NCBI GenBank assembly: GCA_027623325.1
Contig: JAQBXY010000004.1
Span: forward strand, 62,001 to 126,000
Length of the DNA stretch: 64,000 nucleotides
Direction: 5' to 3'
Source of the DNA: Gemmatimonadota bacterium
GTDB taxonomy: Bacteria; Gemmatimonadota; Gemmatimonadetes; Longimicrobiales; Gaopeijiaceae
Part shown: piece by piece, positions 54,386 through 63,272 of the stretch
How the letters are laid out: each line of letters opens with the position of its first letter
Numbering within the stretch: the stretch's first letter is position 1
Translations under genes and position numbers: made by a program
Notes under the pieces: model-generated
Databases searched by the model: none
Seen by the model: only the letters and a program-made list of their open reading frames with translations
Told to the model about the DNA's origin: nothing

Positions 54386-57096
54386 GCCATCCTTCCCGCC
54401 GCCCCCCGCTTCTTGCCCGTGCCCTGCTCCACGTTCGGTTGCCCGGAAACCTGTACGACGTGTTCGCCGGCGACCTCGAAGAGCGCTTCCAACGTGATGT
54501 CGGAAGCGACGCAGCGGGGGCGCGGCGCGCGTATTGGAAAGACGTCCTGTCACCCAGCATCTCGCGACTCGTTCGGGAGTCGCGCGGAATGCACCTACCC
54601 CCCGGAGCGTCACCGCGCGCGGGAAGAGGAGATGGAGCTGTGAGTGCTATTCTCGCCGATCTGAAGTTCGCCGTCCGGACGTTGTCGAAGGCTCCCGCGT
54701 TCACCGCGGTCGCGGTCCTCTCCCTCGGTCTCGGCATCGGTCCGAACACCGCGATTTTTTCGCTGGTGGACGCGATTCTGTTTCAGGATTGGGGCGTCGA
54801 TGATCCCGAGCGCATCGTCGACATCTACACACTGACGCGTGCGGGCGAGTATTTCTACAGCGGGTACCGGACCTTCGAGATTGTCGAAGATGGCACCGGC
54901 GACGTCTTCGAGAGCGTGGCGCAACACAGCCTGATCACGGCGCGGGTCGAGGCTCCATCCGGGGATGCGGAACTCGTGCTCGGAGAGATGGTCTCCGGCA
55001 ACTACTTCGACGTGATGGGTGTGCGAACGTCCATCGGCCGCACCTTCCTTCCCGAAGAAGACGCGACGGAAGGCACACATCCGGTTTTGGTGCTCGGCAA
55101 CCATTACTGGCAGACTCGATACGGGGCCGATCCGTCGATCGTCGGAAGTGAGATCCGCATGAACGGCCGCCCCTACACCGTCATCGGCATCGCGCCGGAG
55201 ACCTTCAAGGGGCGACTGGCGCCTGGCATCGGAACCGATTTCTGGGTGCCCTTCCAGATGTTCCCGCACCTGAGCCCGTCAAAAATGGGCAATGGTGACC
55301 TCACGATCACAGGCCGCCTGCGCGCCGGGGTCGAGCCCGGCCAGGCGATCGCAGCGGTGGAGACCATCGCGACTCGCGAAGCCGAGCGGCGACGGACCGA
55401 GATCGAGAACTACCGAGGCTACTTCGCTCTGGTCGCGGTGTCGCTCGCCGATGTGAAGCTCCACCCGACCTTCGACGGGATCCTCACACAAATGGCCCTC
55501 CTGCTCTTCGCGGCGGTTGGGCTGGTGCTCCTAGTCGCGTGCGTCAATCTGGCGGGCTTTCTTCTCAGTCGCGCTTCGGACCGCAGAAAGGAGATGGCGG
55601 TCCGTGTCGCCATGGGCGCGGGCAGAACAGCGATCGTCCGCCAACTGCTTGTGGAGTCGCTCGTCCTCTCTGGACTCGGCGCGATGCTCGGCCTGGTGCT
55701 CGGGCAGCTGGCCATGAGGGCGATCGTTTCCATCGAGCTGCCCGTCCCGATTCCATTGGAACTGGAGGTGGGACTGAGCCTGCCGCTCCTCCTGTTCACC
55801 GCTGGATCGGCAATCGTGGCTGCGGTTCTGTTCGGACTCACACCGGCGCTCGAGGCGACCCGCGCACCGGTGGCTGCGACGCTTCGGGACGAGGCAGGGT
55901 CCAGCGGGGGCAAGAGAAAGGTCGGGGCGCGGGGCCTACTCGTCGCGGGACAGATGGCGTTGTCCACGGTCCTCTTGTTCGGGGCCGTGATCTTCGTGCG
56001 CTCCCTCCAGGCAGCCTCCGACATGGACGTCGGCTTCGCGACGCGCGAGGCGGCGGTCGTAAAGATCGAGACGGAAGCGAACGAGTATTCGCTCGATCAA
56101 CGCATCGCCTTCGTCGAGGAGCTCGGCAGGCGCCTGGAGAGTCACTCGACCGTCACTGACTTCGGCATCACCGCTCGCATGCCCCTCGACCTGGGCGTCA
56201 TCAACACCGCCTTCGACATTCCGGGCGTGGAGCCCCCCGCCGATCAGAGTCGTCATGTGCTCGAGATGGCGACGATCACTCCTGGCTACTTCGAGACGAT
56301 GGGCATTCCGATCCTCGAGGGGCGAGCCTTCACGGATACCGACCGGGACGGCTCCGCGCCCGTGGCCATCCTGAGCAAGGCCGCGGCGGACCTGTACTGG
56401 CCGGGCGAGAGCGCTATCGGCAGAACACTGCTCCGAGAGCCCGACGGTTCCGACGCGCTCACGGTAGTGGGCGTTGCCGGTAACGTGAACATCTGGAGCC
56501 TCGGCGAGAGCCCGAGACCGTATATGTATCGTCCGTACTTCCAGGGGCTCTCATTCGCGGCGTTTTTCGTGACCGCGCGGGGCAACGCCCCGCCGGGTGA
56601 GCTCGCGGCTCTCATTCGCAACGAGGCCCGTGCGATCGATCCGGAGGTCTTCCTCACCGAAGTGGGGACGATGGACGATCACCTCGGCTACATCTACTTC
56701 TTGCCGCGGATGGCGGCCGCGATGCTCTCCATAGTCGGAGTTCTCGCGCTGCTCCTCGCATGCATGGGGCTCTACGGAATGGTCAGCTATGGTGTCTCTC
56801 GGCGGACCCGTGAGATGGGGATCCGCCTCGCGCTCGGAGCGGAGCGGCAGGAGGTGGTCAACATGGTGCTGAAGAGCGGATTGGTGATCGTCGGCGTCGG
56901 AGCGGCCGTAGGGATCGTGGCATCGCTCGGGCTCGGGCAGGTCGTACAGCGGTTCCTTTTCGGCGCCGGAGCCCTCGACCCGCTGGCGATTCTGACCGCA
57001 CCCCTACTGCTGGGAGTCGTCGCCGCAGTGGCGACCTATCTACCGGCTCGGCGCGCCTCCCGAGTCGACCCCGTTCGGGCGTTGCGGAGCGAGTAG
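54382..57096 (+). CDS. ADOP-type ABC permease
   Basis: 904-aa intact counterpart of the frameshifted permease. The N-terminal prefix contains LARALLHVRLPGNLYDVFAG and DLEERFQRD, typical of ADOP proteins. Two permease units follow: LKFAVRTLSKAPAFTAVAVL, LGLGIGPNTAIFSLVDAILF, FSRQD-like periplasmic parts, and a C-terminal unit with GLYGMVSYGVSRRTREMGIR, LALGAERQEVVNMV and YLPARRASRVDPVRALRSE. No ATP-binding domain. A lone permease of this kind probably exports or senses antimicrobials or lipids. The frame extends upstream to 54109 out of homology. Confidence 0.92.
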   Translation: MSHPSRRPPLLARALLHVRLPGNLYDVFAGDLEERFQRDVGSDAAGARRAYWKDVLSPSISRLVRESRGMHLPPGASPRAGRGDGAVSAILADLKFAVRTLSKAPAFTAVAVLSLGLGIGPNTAIFSLVDAILFQDWGVDDPERIVDIYTLTRAGEYFYSGYRTFEIVEDGTGDVFESVAQHSLITARVEAPSGDAELVLGEMVSGNYFDVMGVRTSIGRTFLPEEDATEGTHPVLVLGNHYWQTRYGADPSIVGSEIRMNGRPYTVIGIAPETFKGRLAPGIGTDFWVPFQMFPHLSPSKMGNGDLTITGRLRAGVEPGQAIAAVETIATREAERRRTEIENYRGYFALVAVSLADVKLHPTFDGILTQMALLLFAAVGLVLLVACVNLAGFLLSRASDRRKEMAVRVAMGAGRTAIVRQLLVESLVLSGLGAMLGLVLGQLAMRAIVSIELPVPIPLELEVGLSLPLLLFTAGSAIVAAVLFGLTPALEATRAPVAATLRDEAGSSGGKRKVGARGLLVAGQMALSTVLLFGAVIFVRSLQAASDMDVGFATREAAVVKIETEANEYSLDQRIAFVEELGRRLESHSTVTDFGITARMPLDLGVINTAFDIPGVEPPADQSRHVLEMATITPGYFETMGIPILEGRAFTDTDRDGSAPVAILSKAAADLYWPGESAIGRTLLREPDGSDALTVVGVAGNVNIWSLGESPRPYMYRPYFQGLSFAAFFVTARGNAPPGELAALIRNEARAIDPEVFLTEVGTMDDHLGYIYFLPRMAAAMLSIVGVLALLLACMGLYGMVSYGVSRRTREMGIRLALGAERQEVVNMVLKSGLVIVGVGAAVGIVASLGLGQVVQRFLFGAGALDPLAILTAPLLLGVVAAVATYLPARRASRVDPVRALRSE

Positions 57097-57120
57097 GCGT
57101 CGGTACCTTTCGGTGTTCTT

Positions 57121-57160
57121 GAGCGCCGGCGGCCGCTTCCTGGCCGCCGGCGCTTCTATC
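57121..57160 (+). terminator. Hairpin terminator after the second permease
   Basis: A perfect 12-bp GC stem (GCGCCGGCGGCC with GGCCGCCGGCGC) and a 7-nt loop, followed by TTCTATCC. It starts 25 bp after the permease stop; the T-run is weak. Confidence 0.7.
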
Positions 57161-57182
57161 CTCAAGGTGGCCGCCTAGCCGC

Positions 57183-58070
57183 ATGGAAGACGACGTCCAG
57201 ACCGACGGCCCGGACCGCTCGCGGGCGCGCGCCTACTATGAGCTGACCAAACCGGGAATCGCCGGCTATGTCATGGTGACGGCCGGCGTCAGCGCCTTCG
57301 TCGGGGCCCGAGGCGACCTGGCACTCGCCCTCGCGCTGAACACCATGGTGGGCACGGGACTCGCCACGGCGGGCGCCCTCACGCTCAACCAATACGTCGA
57401 GCGCGAGGCCGACGCGATCATGCACCGGACGCGCGGCCGGCCGATCCCGACCGAGCGCGTGACGCCAATGGAGGCGCTCGCATTCGGCAGTGCGCTCCTC
57501 ATGAGCGGGCTCTTGTACGTGGCGCTCGCCGTGGGCGCGCTACCCGCGCTGATCACGGCTGCAAGCGCGCTCATGTACCACGCGGTCTACACACCGCTCA
57601 AGAGCCGTTCGTACGTGGCCACGCTGGCGGGCGCGGTGCCCGGCGCCCTGCCCATGCTCATTGGCTGGACGGCCGCGACGGGCACCATTGATCGAGGTGG
57701 GCTGGCCATGTTTGCGATCGGCTACCTGTGGCAACTCCCCCATGTGCTCGGGCTCGCGTGGATGCTTCGTGAGGACTACGCCCGGGTCGGCTTCAAGCTG
57801 ATCCCGAGCGGCGGTGCTCGGTCGATCGGGCTCCAGATGATGGCCGCGACCGGGCTTCTCCTCCCCATCAGTTGGGCTCCGTTCGGGCTGGGGCTGACCG
57901 GTGTCACGTATCTGATCGGGGCCAGCGTACTCGGGCTCGGTTTCCTGTCGACCGCGATCGCCGCAGCACGAGAGATGACGGAGGCCAGTGCCCGTCGGGT
58001 CTTCTTCGCCTCCCTCCTCTATCATCCGTTCCTGCTGGCCCTCATGCTATTCGACACCATTCGTTTGTGA
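57183..58070 (+). CDS. ctaB: Heme O synthase (protoheme IX farnesyltransferase)
   Basis: 295-aa UbiA-family prenyltransferase that farnesylates heme B to heme O for cytochrome oxidases. The first prenyl-diphosphate site is LNQYVEREADAIMHRTRGRP (E replaces the usual first D of the NxxxD pattern), the second is YHAVYTPLKSRSYVATLAGA, with PGALPMLIGWTA and GYLWQLPHVLGLAWMLREDY. About nine membrane helices. ATG start. No oxidase subunits are nearby. Confidence 0.93.
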   Translation: MEDDVQTDGPDRSRARAYYELTKPGIAGYVMVTAGVSAFVGARGDLALALALNTMVGTGLATAGALTLNQYVEREADAIMHRTRGRPIPTERVTPMEALAFGSALLMSGLLYVALAVGALPALITAASALMYHAVYTPLKSRSYVATLAGAVPGALPMLIGWTAATGTIDRGGLAMFAIGYLWQLPHVLGLAWMLREDYARVGFKLIPSGGARSIGLQMMAATGLLLPISWAPFGLGLTGVTYLIGASVLGLGFLSTAIAAAREMTEASARRVFFASLLYHPFLLALMLFDTIRL

Positions 58071-58085
58071 TGTAGGAGGTACGCC

Positions 58086-59246
58086 GTGTTTCGCTTCTTG
58101 CTGTTCACGATGGCCCTGGCCCTTCCCGTCACGGCGACCACTCAACAACCCGATCGACCACGCGCACGTGACCTCGGCGTGTTCGTCGGCGTGTTCGAGC
58201 CGGGACCGCACAACGCGATCACGGATGTCGCCGGTGTGCGCGTGGGGCATGCCACCGTCATCCAGGCCCCGAACATTCGCACTGGAGTGACTGCGATCCT
58301 GCCGCACGGTGGCAATCCGTACCTGTCTCGTGTACCCGCCGCGATCCACGTGGCCAACGGATTCGGCAAACTGCTCGGCATGACCCAGGTCCAGGAGCTT
58401 GGCGAACTGGAGACCCCCATCCTCCTGACGTGCACCCTGTGCGTATGGAAGGCGGCGGACGCGATGGCCGAGTGGATGCTCGACCGCGACGGTATGGAGG
58501 AGGTCCGATCCCTCAACGCGGTCGTGGGGGAAACGAACGACGGCGGACTCAACGATATCCGAGCCCGGCCGATCGAAGCGGCTCACGTGGTAGCGGCGCT
58601 CGAAAGCGCAACGACGGGTCCCGTCGCGGAGGGTGCGATCGGCGCCGGCGCTGGTACGGTGGCGTTCGGCTGGAAAGGCGGGATCGGCACGAGCAGTCGT
58701 GTCCTGCCGACGAGCCTCGGAGGCTATTCTGTGGGCGTCCTCGTGCAGTCGAATTTCGGGGGCATCCTTCAGATGAACGGGGCCCCGGTAGGGATCGAGC
58801 TCGGCCAGTACGCGTTCTCAGATCAGGTAAATCGCGACGAGAGTTACGAACCCGAATCGGATGTGCAGGAGTGGGGGTCCATCATGATGGTGGTAGCCAC
58901 CGACGCCCCGCTCTCGGAACGAAACCTGGAACGTGTGGCCCGCCGTGCGATCATGGGGCTGGCTCGAACCGGTTCCTATGCGAGCAACGGATCAGGTGAC
59001 TACGTGATCGCATTCTCCACCGCCAACGGGGTTCGCCGCTCCACGACGGGCGGCGTGCACAGCGTCGATGATCTGTCCAACAACAGCGTGAGCGCACTCT
59101 TCGAAGCGACGGTCGAAGCGACAGAAGAGGCCATCTACAACTCTCTCCTGAAGGCGGAGACCGTCACGAGCAACGGCCGCACGATCGAGGCCCTCCCCAT
59201 CGCCGAGGTTCTCGAGATTCTTCGGCGCTACGGAGCGGCCCGATGA
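58086..59246 (+). CDS. P1-family peptidase (DmpA/BapA-like aminopeptidase)
   Basis: 386-aa N-terminal-nucleophile-type aminopeptidase with a cleavable signal peptide (FRFLLFTMALALPVTATTQQ), so it acts outside the cytoplasm. Family segments: ITDVAGVRVGHATVI, SLNAVVGETNDGGLNDIRAR, VAEGAIGAGAGTVAFGWKGG, IGTSSRVLP, and TGSYASNGSGDYVIAFST, where the Gly-Ser bond is the expected self-cleavage site and Ser the nucleophile. GTG start after TAGGAGG. The stop overlaps the start of the MerB-like gene (ATGA), indicating cotranslation. Confidence 0.92.
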   Translation: MFRFLLFTMALALPVTATTQQPDRPRARDLGVFVGVFEPGPHNAITDVAGVRVGHATVIQAPNIRTGVTAILPHGGNPYLSRVPAAIHVANGFGKLLGMTQVQELGELETPILLTCTLCVWKAADAMAEWMLDRDGMEEVRSLNAVVGETNDGGLNDIRARPIEAAHVVAALESATTGPVAEGAIGAGAGTVAFGWKGGIGTSSRVLPTSLGGYSVGVLVQSNFGGILQMNGAPVGIELGQYAFSDQVNRDESYEPESDVQEWGSIMMVVATDAPLSERNLERVARRAIMGLARTGSYASNGSGDYVIAFSTANGVRRSTTGGVHSVDDLSNNSVSALFEATVEATEEAIYNSLLKAETVTSNGRTIEALPIAEVLEILRRYGAAR

Positions 59247-59956
59247 GGGACGACGACACGACCGACGTCCACACCCAAGGTGAGGACGCTCCGACGGATT
59301 TCGACTGGGCCGTCCGGACTCGTATCTATCGGACGTTCGGCGAAACAGGTGGCGCTCCGGTGGTCGCCGAAATCGCCGCTGCGGTCGGTGGGACCGAGTT
59401 TCAGGTCCGCGAATCGTTGCGACGCCTTTTCGCCGCACACGAAATAGCTCCCCTCCCCGGCGGGAACGGCGTTTGGATGGCCAATCCGTTCTCGGGCGTG
59501 CCTACGGCATATTCGGTCGAGACCGAGGACATGACGTGCTACGCAAACTGCGCCTGGGACGCTCTGGGCGTGGCCGCGATTCTCGACACGGATGCCTGGA
59601 CAAGCACTCGATGCGCGGAGAGCGGCACCCCACTCGAGTTCGGCGTCGTCGACGGTGAGGTTCAGAGCGAATCAGGAGTGATTCATCTCGTCACACCGAT
59701 CCGGGATGCCTGGGTCGACATCGGGTTTACGTGAGCGAATTACCTCGCCTTCCGGTCGGAAGGGGACGTCGCTGCCTGGCTCGAACGCACCGGCCGGGCC
59801 CGCGGAGCCTTGGTGACTTTCGAGCAGATGTGGGACCTGGTTCAGCCCTGGTACGCCGGCAGGCTGTCGCCCGCCTGGCGCGGGCGTAGCGCCGACGACG
59901 CGCAAGCCATTATCGACAGCGTGGGCCTCGTCGGCGACTTCTGGCGACTGGTCTGA
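59243..59956 (+). CDS. merB: MerB-like alkylmercury lyase, probable selenoprotein
   Basis: 237 residues when the TGA at 59732-59734 is read as selenocysteine (residue 164). MerB cleaves the carbon-mercury bond of organomercurials. An N-terminal winged-helix region (residues 20-75) precedes the catalytic domain: YANCAWDAL gives C103 and D106 (C96 and D99 of E. coli MerB), STRCAESG gives C124 (C117), and WVDIGFT-U-ANYLAFRSEGDV places U164 at the second active-site cysteine (C159 region). Homology continues beyond TGA: VTFEQMWDLVQPWYAGRL, SADDAQAIIDSVGL, GDFWRLV. The ATG overlaps the peptidase stop. If TGA were a true stop, the product would end at residue 163 without this residue. Substrate in this organism is unproven. 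Confidence 0.82.
59741..59769 (+). promoter_or_regulatory. Candidate bacterial SECIS element
   Basis: CCTTCC (59748-59753), loop GGTC (59754-59757) and GGAAGG (59758-59763) form a perfect 6-bp stem; after a G-G mismatch two further pairs and, past another mismatch, two more extend it. The loop begins 19 nt after the TGA with two Gs, as required for SelB binding. In E. coli fdhF the loop is also GGUC, one base nearer. The element lies within the coding sequence, as bacterial SECIS elements do. Confidence 0.78.
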
Positions 59957-59965
59957 TCGGGCAGT

Positions 59966-61177
59966 TCACGCCCCAGCTGCAAAGGCCGCCCCGGAAGAGA
60001 CCAGTTCATCGATCTCCGAAGATTCCAGTCCGGCCTCTTCCAAGAGCTGCCGTGTGTGCTCACCCAGCATCGGCGCCCCTCGCCGGCCCGTGGACCGGGG
60101 CGTGGCAGACATCTTCACTGGATTGCCGAGCGACCGGACGGCACCGAGTCGACTGTGCTGAACGTCGACGACCATGTCTCGTGCGAGTGTTTGGGGATGA
60201 TCGAGCATCTCTCCGATCGAGGCGATCGGACCCGCAGGTACACCCTCGGCGGCGAGACGCTCGAGCCACTGGTCCGACCCGGCCGTAGCGAAGACGCGAG
60301 CCAGTTCTTCGCTCAGTTGCTCGCGGTGTTCCATGCGGCCCGCGTTGCTCACAAACCGTTCGTCCGCAGCCAGCGTCTCCGAACCGACCACACGTGTGAG
60401 TCCCCGCCACGTCGACTCGTTGGACGCACCGACGTTGATCCAACCGTCCGCGGTCGCGAAGGCCTGGTACGGCGCCGCCAGGGGGTGAGCGGAACCCAGG
60501 GGCCCGGGCGACGCACCCGTCGCGAGCGTGATCGCGCTCTGCCAAAACGTTTGAGTGATGCCGGCCTCGAAGAGCGACGTGTCGACAAGCTGTCCGCGCC
60601 CCGTGCGTTCACGCTCCACGAGCGCGCTCGCGACACCGAACGCGGCCAAAATGCCTGCGGTGATGTCGGTAACGGGGGCTCCCACCTTGACCGGCGCACG
60701 CCCCTGGCCTTCCCCGGTCACGCTCATCAGGCCGGAGTAGCCCTGGGCGATCAGATCGAAGCCTCCCTGCTCAGCGAGCGGACCCGTTCGTCCGAAGCCC
60801 GTGATCTGGCAGTAGATGAGCCGCGGATTGGCCTCGGAAAGGGATTCCCAGCCCAGCCCCATCTTCTCCATCGTGCCGACCCGGAAATTCTCGATGACCA
60901 CGTCGGCCGAGAGAAGCAGTCGCCGAACGACCGCGATACCCGCAGCCGTGCGGAGGTCGAGCGCGAGTCCCTGCTTCCCCCGGTTGAGCATCATGAACGC
61001 AGCAGACTCGTCGCCGACGTTGGGAGGAACGAAACCGCGCGTCCCGTCACCTCCCGGCAATCGCTCGACCTTGACGACGTCGGCTCCCATGTCCGCCAAC
61101 AAGAGGCCACAGACCGGACCCGCCATGATGTGCGCCAGTTCTACGACGCGAACTCCCCCGAGGGCTCCGATACTCAC
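59966..61177 (-). CDS. CaiB/BaiF-type CoA-transferase (family III)
   Basis: 403-aa family III CoA-transferase that moves CoA between organic acids. Seen: LGGVRVVELAHIMAGPVCGL, DMGADVVKVERLPGGDGTR, FMMLNRGKQGLALDLRTAAG, ADVVIENFRVGTMEKMGLGW, and the catalytic aspartate in KVGAPVTDITAGILAAFGVA. The GTG at 61177 gives the usual N-terminus; the frame runs far upstream without homology. It is the last gene after the TRAP transporter and the hydratase; it may activate the imported acid as its CoA ester. Confidence 0.92.
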   Translation of the reverse strand: MSIGALGGVRVVELAHIMAGPVCGLLLADMGADVVKVERLPGGDGTRGFVPPNVGDESAAFMMLNRGKQGLALDLRTAAGIAVVRRLLLSADVVIENFRVGTMEKMGLGWESLSEANPRLIYCQITGFGRTGPLAEQGGFDLIAQGYSGLMSVTGEGQGRAPVKVGAPVTDITAGILAAFGVASALVERERTGRGQLVDTSLFEAGITQTFWQSAITLATGASPGPLGSAHPLAAPYQAFATADGWINVGASNESTWRGLTRVVGSETLAADERFVSNAGRMEHREQLSEELARVFATAGSDQWLERLAAEGVPAGPIASIGEMLDHPQTLARDMVVDVQHSRLGAVRSLGNPVKMSATPRSTGRRGAPMLGEHTRQLLEEAGLESSEIDELVSSGAAFAAGA

Positions 61178-61212
61178 GTGATGCGACTGGGGTAGCTCGG
61201 CACAGCGCTTCC

Positions 61213-61989
61213 CTAGTTCCCGCCGAAGTGCGGGTCCCTCTTCTCCAGGAACGCAGTGCGCCCTTCGCGGTAGTCGTGGGTCTGAAACGCCTCGTGGGCC
61301 TCCTCGCGCTCCGCCTCGGTCAGCGGCGTCCTCTCTTGCAGCCGTCGAATGAACTTCTTGTGCCAGCGATTCACGAGCGGCGCACCAGCGGCGATACGAG
61401 CGACGAGTCCATATCCCTGCTCGACCACTGCATTGTCGGGCCACACCCGGTTGACGAGTCCGACCACTTTGGCGCGCTGGGCATCGATGAGATCCCCGCT
61501 CAGGAGCATTTCCAGCACGGCACCGGGCCCGAGCAGTTGCAGCAGGGGCGTGAGTTCGTCGTGTGACATCGTCAAACCGAGTCGATTGATCGGAGCGCCG
61601 AATCGGCTCGTCTCCCCACAGACCCGCAGGTCGCAGCACGCAGCGATCTCGAGTCCACCACCGACACAGAGTCCTTCGATGATCGCCACTGTGGGGTGCC
61701 TGCACCCTTGCACCGCCGCCATGGCCCGGCTGATCGCCATGGAGTATTCACGGACATCCGCGGCGCTCGTCCGCTGTGTCGAGAAGGCTGCGATGTCGGA
61801 TCCTGCAGAGAACGCCCTTCCCCCTGTCCCGCGCACGGCGATGCACGTGACGTCGTCCCGCTCCGAGAGTGACCCGAAGGCGCCAGCGACCGCGGTCCAT
61901 CCGACCGAGTCCAAAACGTTGTGGCGATCAGGCCCGTCCAGGCGCACCGTCGCGATCGGGACGCTGACCTCTACGTGAACCTCGCTCAC
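61213..61989 (-). CDS. Enoyl-CoA hydratase/isomerase family protein
   Basis: 258-aa crotonase-fold protein. Oxyanion hole FSAGSDIAAFS and GGGLEIAACCDLRVCGETSR carry the first catalytic Glu, but the place of the second reads FGAPINRLGLTMSHDELTPL, with no Glu after FGxP. It may therefore be an isomerase, decarboxylase or lyase rather than a standard hydratase. The C-terminus has EAFQTHDYREGRTAFLEKRD. GTG overlaps the dctM stop (GTGA), linking it to uptake of the TRAP substrate. Confidence 0.88.
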   Translation of the reverse strand: MSEVHVEVSVPIATVRLDGPDRHNVLDSVGWTAVAGAFGSLSERDDVTCIAVRGTGGRAFSAGSDIAAFSTQRTSAADVREYSMAISRAMAAVQGCRHPTVAIIEGLCVGGGLEIAACCDLRVCGETSRFGAPINRLGLTMSHDELTPLLQLLGPGAVLEMLLSGDLIDAQRAKVVGLVNRVWPDNAVVEQGYGLVARIAAGAPLVNRWHKKFIRRLQERTPLTEAEREEAHEAFQTHDYREGRTAFLEKRDPHFGGN

Positions 61990-63272
61990 CGGTAGAACAA
62001 CTCGACGAGAGCCATCGGCACGATCGGCACATAGGTGACGAGGAGCAGCATCGCGACCAACACCGCGATGAAGTACACGTTCACTTTGCTCACCTCCCAG
62101 ATGTCGGCCTTGGCGACCGAACACGCCGTCACGAGCACGGAGGCCACGGGAGGGGTCTGTTGTCCGATGCCGAGATTGAGCGTCACGATCAGTCCGAAAT
62201 GCACGGGATCGATGCCGGCCGCCTGCACGAGCGGCATCACAATGGGTACTACCAGGATGATCGCTGCCGCCGAGTGAAGAAAGAGTCCTATGATCAGGAA
62301 GAAACCGTTCAGCAGCAGAAGGATGGCCCAGCGAGCCTCGGTCAGCTCCATAATTCCCGAGGCAACTCGTTGCGGCACACGGACTTCCGTTAGATAGTCT
62401 CCCAGCAGGGCCGACGCCGCGATGAGCAGCATGACCACTGCCGTCTGACGGCCACCCTCGAGCATCGCCTCGCGCAGCTGAGGCCCGTCCAGCTCACGGT
62501 AGATCACGCCTCCAATGAACATCGCTGCTACGACGGCAAGCCCCGCCCCTTCGGTCGCCGTGACCCATCCGGAGAAGATTCCCCCCAAGATGATCGCCGG
62601 TAACAAGAGCGCCCACCCGGCCTCCTTGAAGGTCTGCCAGACCCGTTCCAGTCGAAACGCCTGCTCTCGCGGAAAGTCATGACGGCGCGCGAGCAGATAG
62701 GCGACGAGCATCAGCAGTAATCCGCCCAGAACCCCAGGCACGATCCCGGCCACGAACAGTTCCACGATCGAAGATCCCGACATTACGCCGTAGATGATCA
62801 TCGGAATCGAAGGAGGAATGATCACCGCGAGCGTGGCAGACGACGAGGTCACGGCCGCAGCGAATGCGCGAGAATAGCCCTTCTCCTTCATGGCAGGGAT
62901 CAGAATCGAGCCCAGTGCTGCCACGTCGGCGACCGCAGACCCGCTGATTTCGGCAAAGAACAGCGAGGCACTGATCGTCACCATCGCCAACCCACCCCGA
63001 ATGAATCCCACCAGGGACGACGCAAAGGCGATGAGTCGCCGACTGATGCCCGACGCGTTCATGATGGCACCAGCCAGAATGAACAATGGAATCGCGATCA
63101 GTGGGAAGGACGTCGCCCCGGTGTACATGATCAGGCCAGCGTTGGGGAGCGACCCGGCTCCCCCCGGGCCCGTGACCATCGCCGCCATGGCGGTGAGCCC
63201 CAGCGCCACCGCGATCGGGATGCCGATCACGACGAGCGCCAGCAGGAGCACGCCGATCGCGAGGAGGCTCAT
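61986..63272 (-). CDS. dctM: TRAP transporter large permease DctM
   Basis: 428-aa membrane protein with about twelve helices, the ion-coupled channel of a TRAP transporter. Typical parts: GATSFPLIAIPLFILAGAIM, FFAEISGSAVADVAALGSIL, SSATLAVIIPPSIPMIIYGV, LNGFFLIIGLFLHSAAAIIL and LGIGQQTPPVASVLVTACSV. ATG overlaps the dctQ stop by 4 nt. Imports an organic acid with Na+; the adjacent CoA enzymes suggest a carboxylate. Confidence 0.95.
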   Translation of the reverse strand: MSLLAIGVLLLALVVIGIPIAVALGLTAMAAMVTGPGGAGSLPNAGLIMYTGATSFPLIAIPLFILAGAIMNASGISRRLIAFASSLVGFIRGGLAMVTISASLFFAEISGSAVADVAALGSILIPAMKEKGYSRAFAAAVTSSSATLAVIIPPSIPMIIYGVMSGSSIVELFVAGIVPGVLGGLLLMLVAYLLARRHDFPREQAFRLERVWQTFKEAGWALLLPAIILGGIFSGWVTATEGAGLAVVAAMFIGGVIYRELDGPQLREAMLEGGRQTAVVMLLIAASALLGDYLTEVRVPQRVASGIMELTEARWAILLLLNGFFLIIGLFLHSAAAIILVVPIVMPLVQAAGIDPVHFGLIVTLNLGIGQQTPPVASVLVTACSVAKADIWEVSKVNVYFIAVLVAMLLLVTYVPIVPMALVELFYR

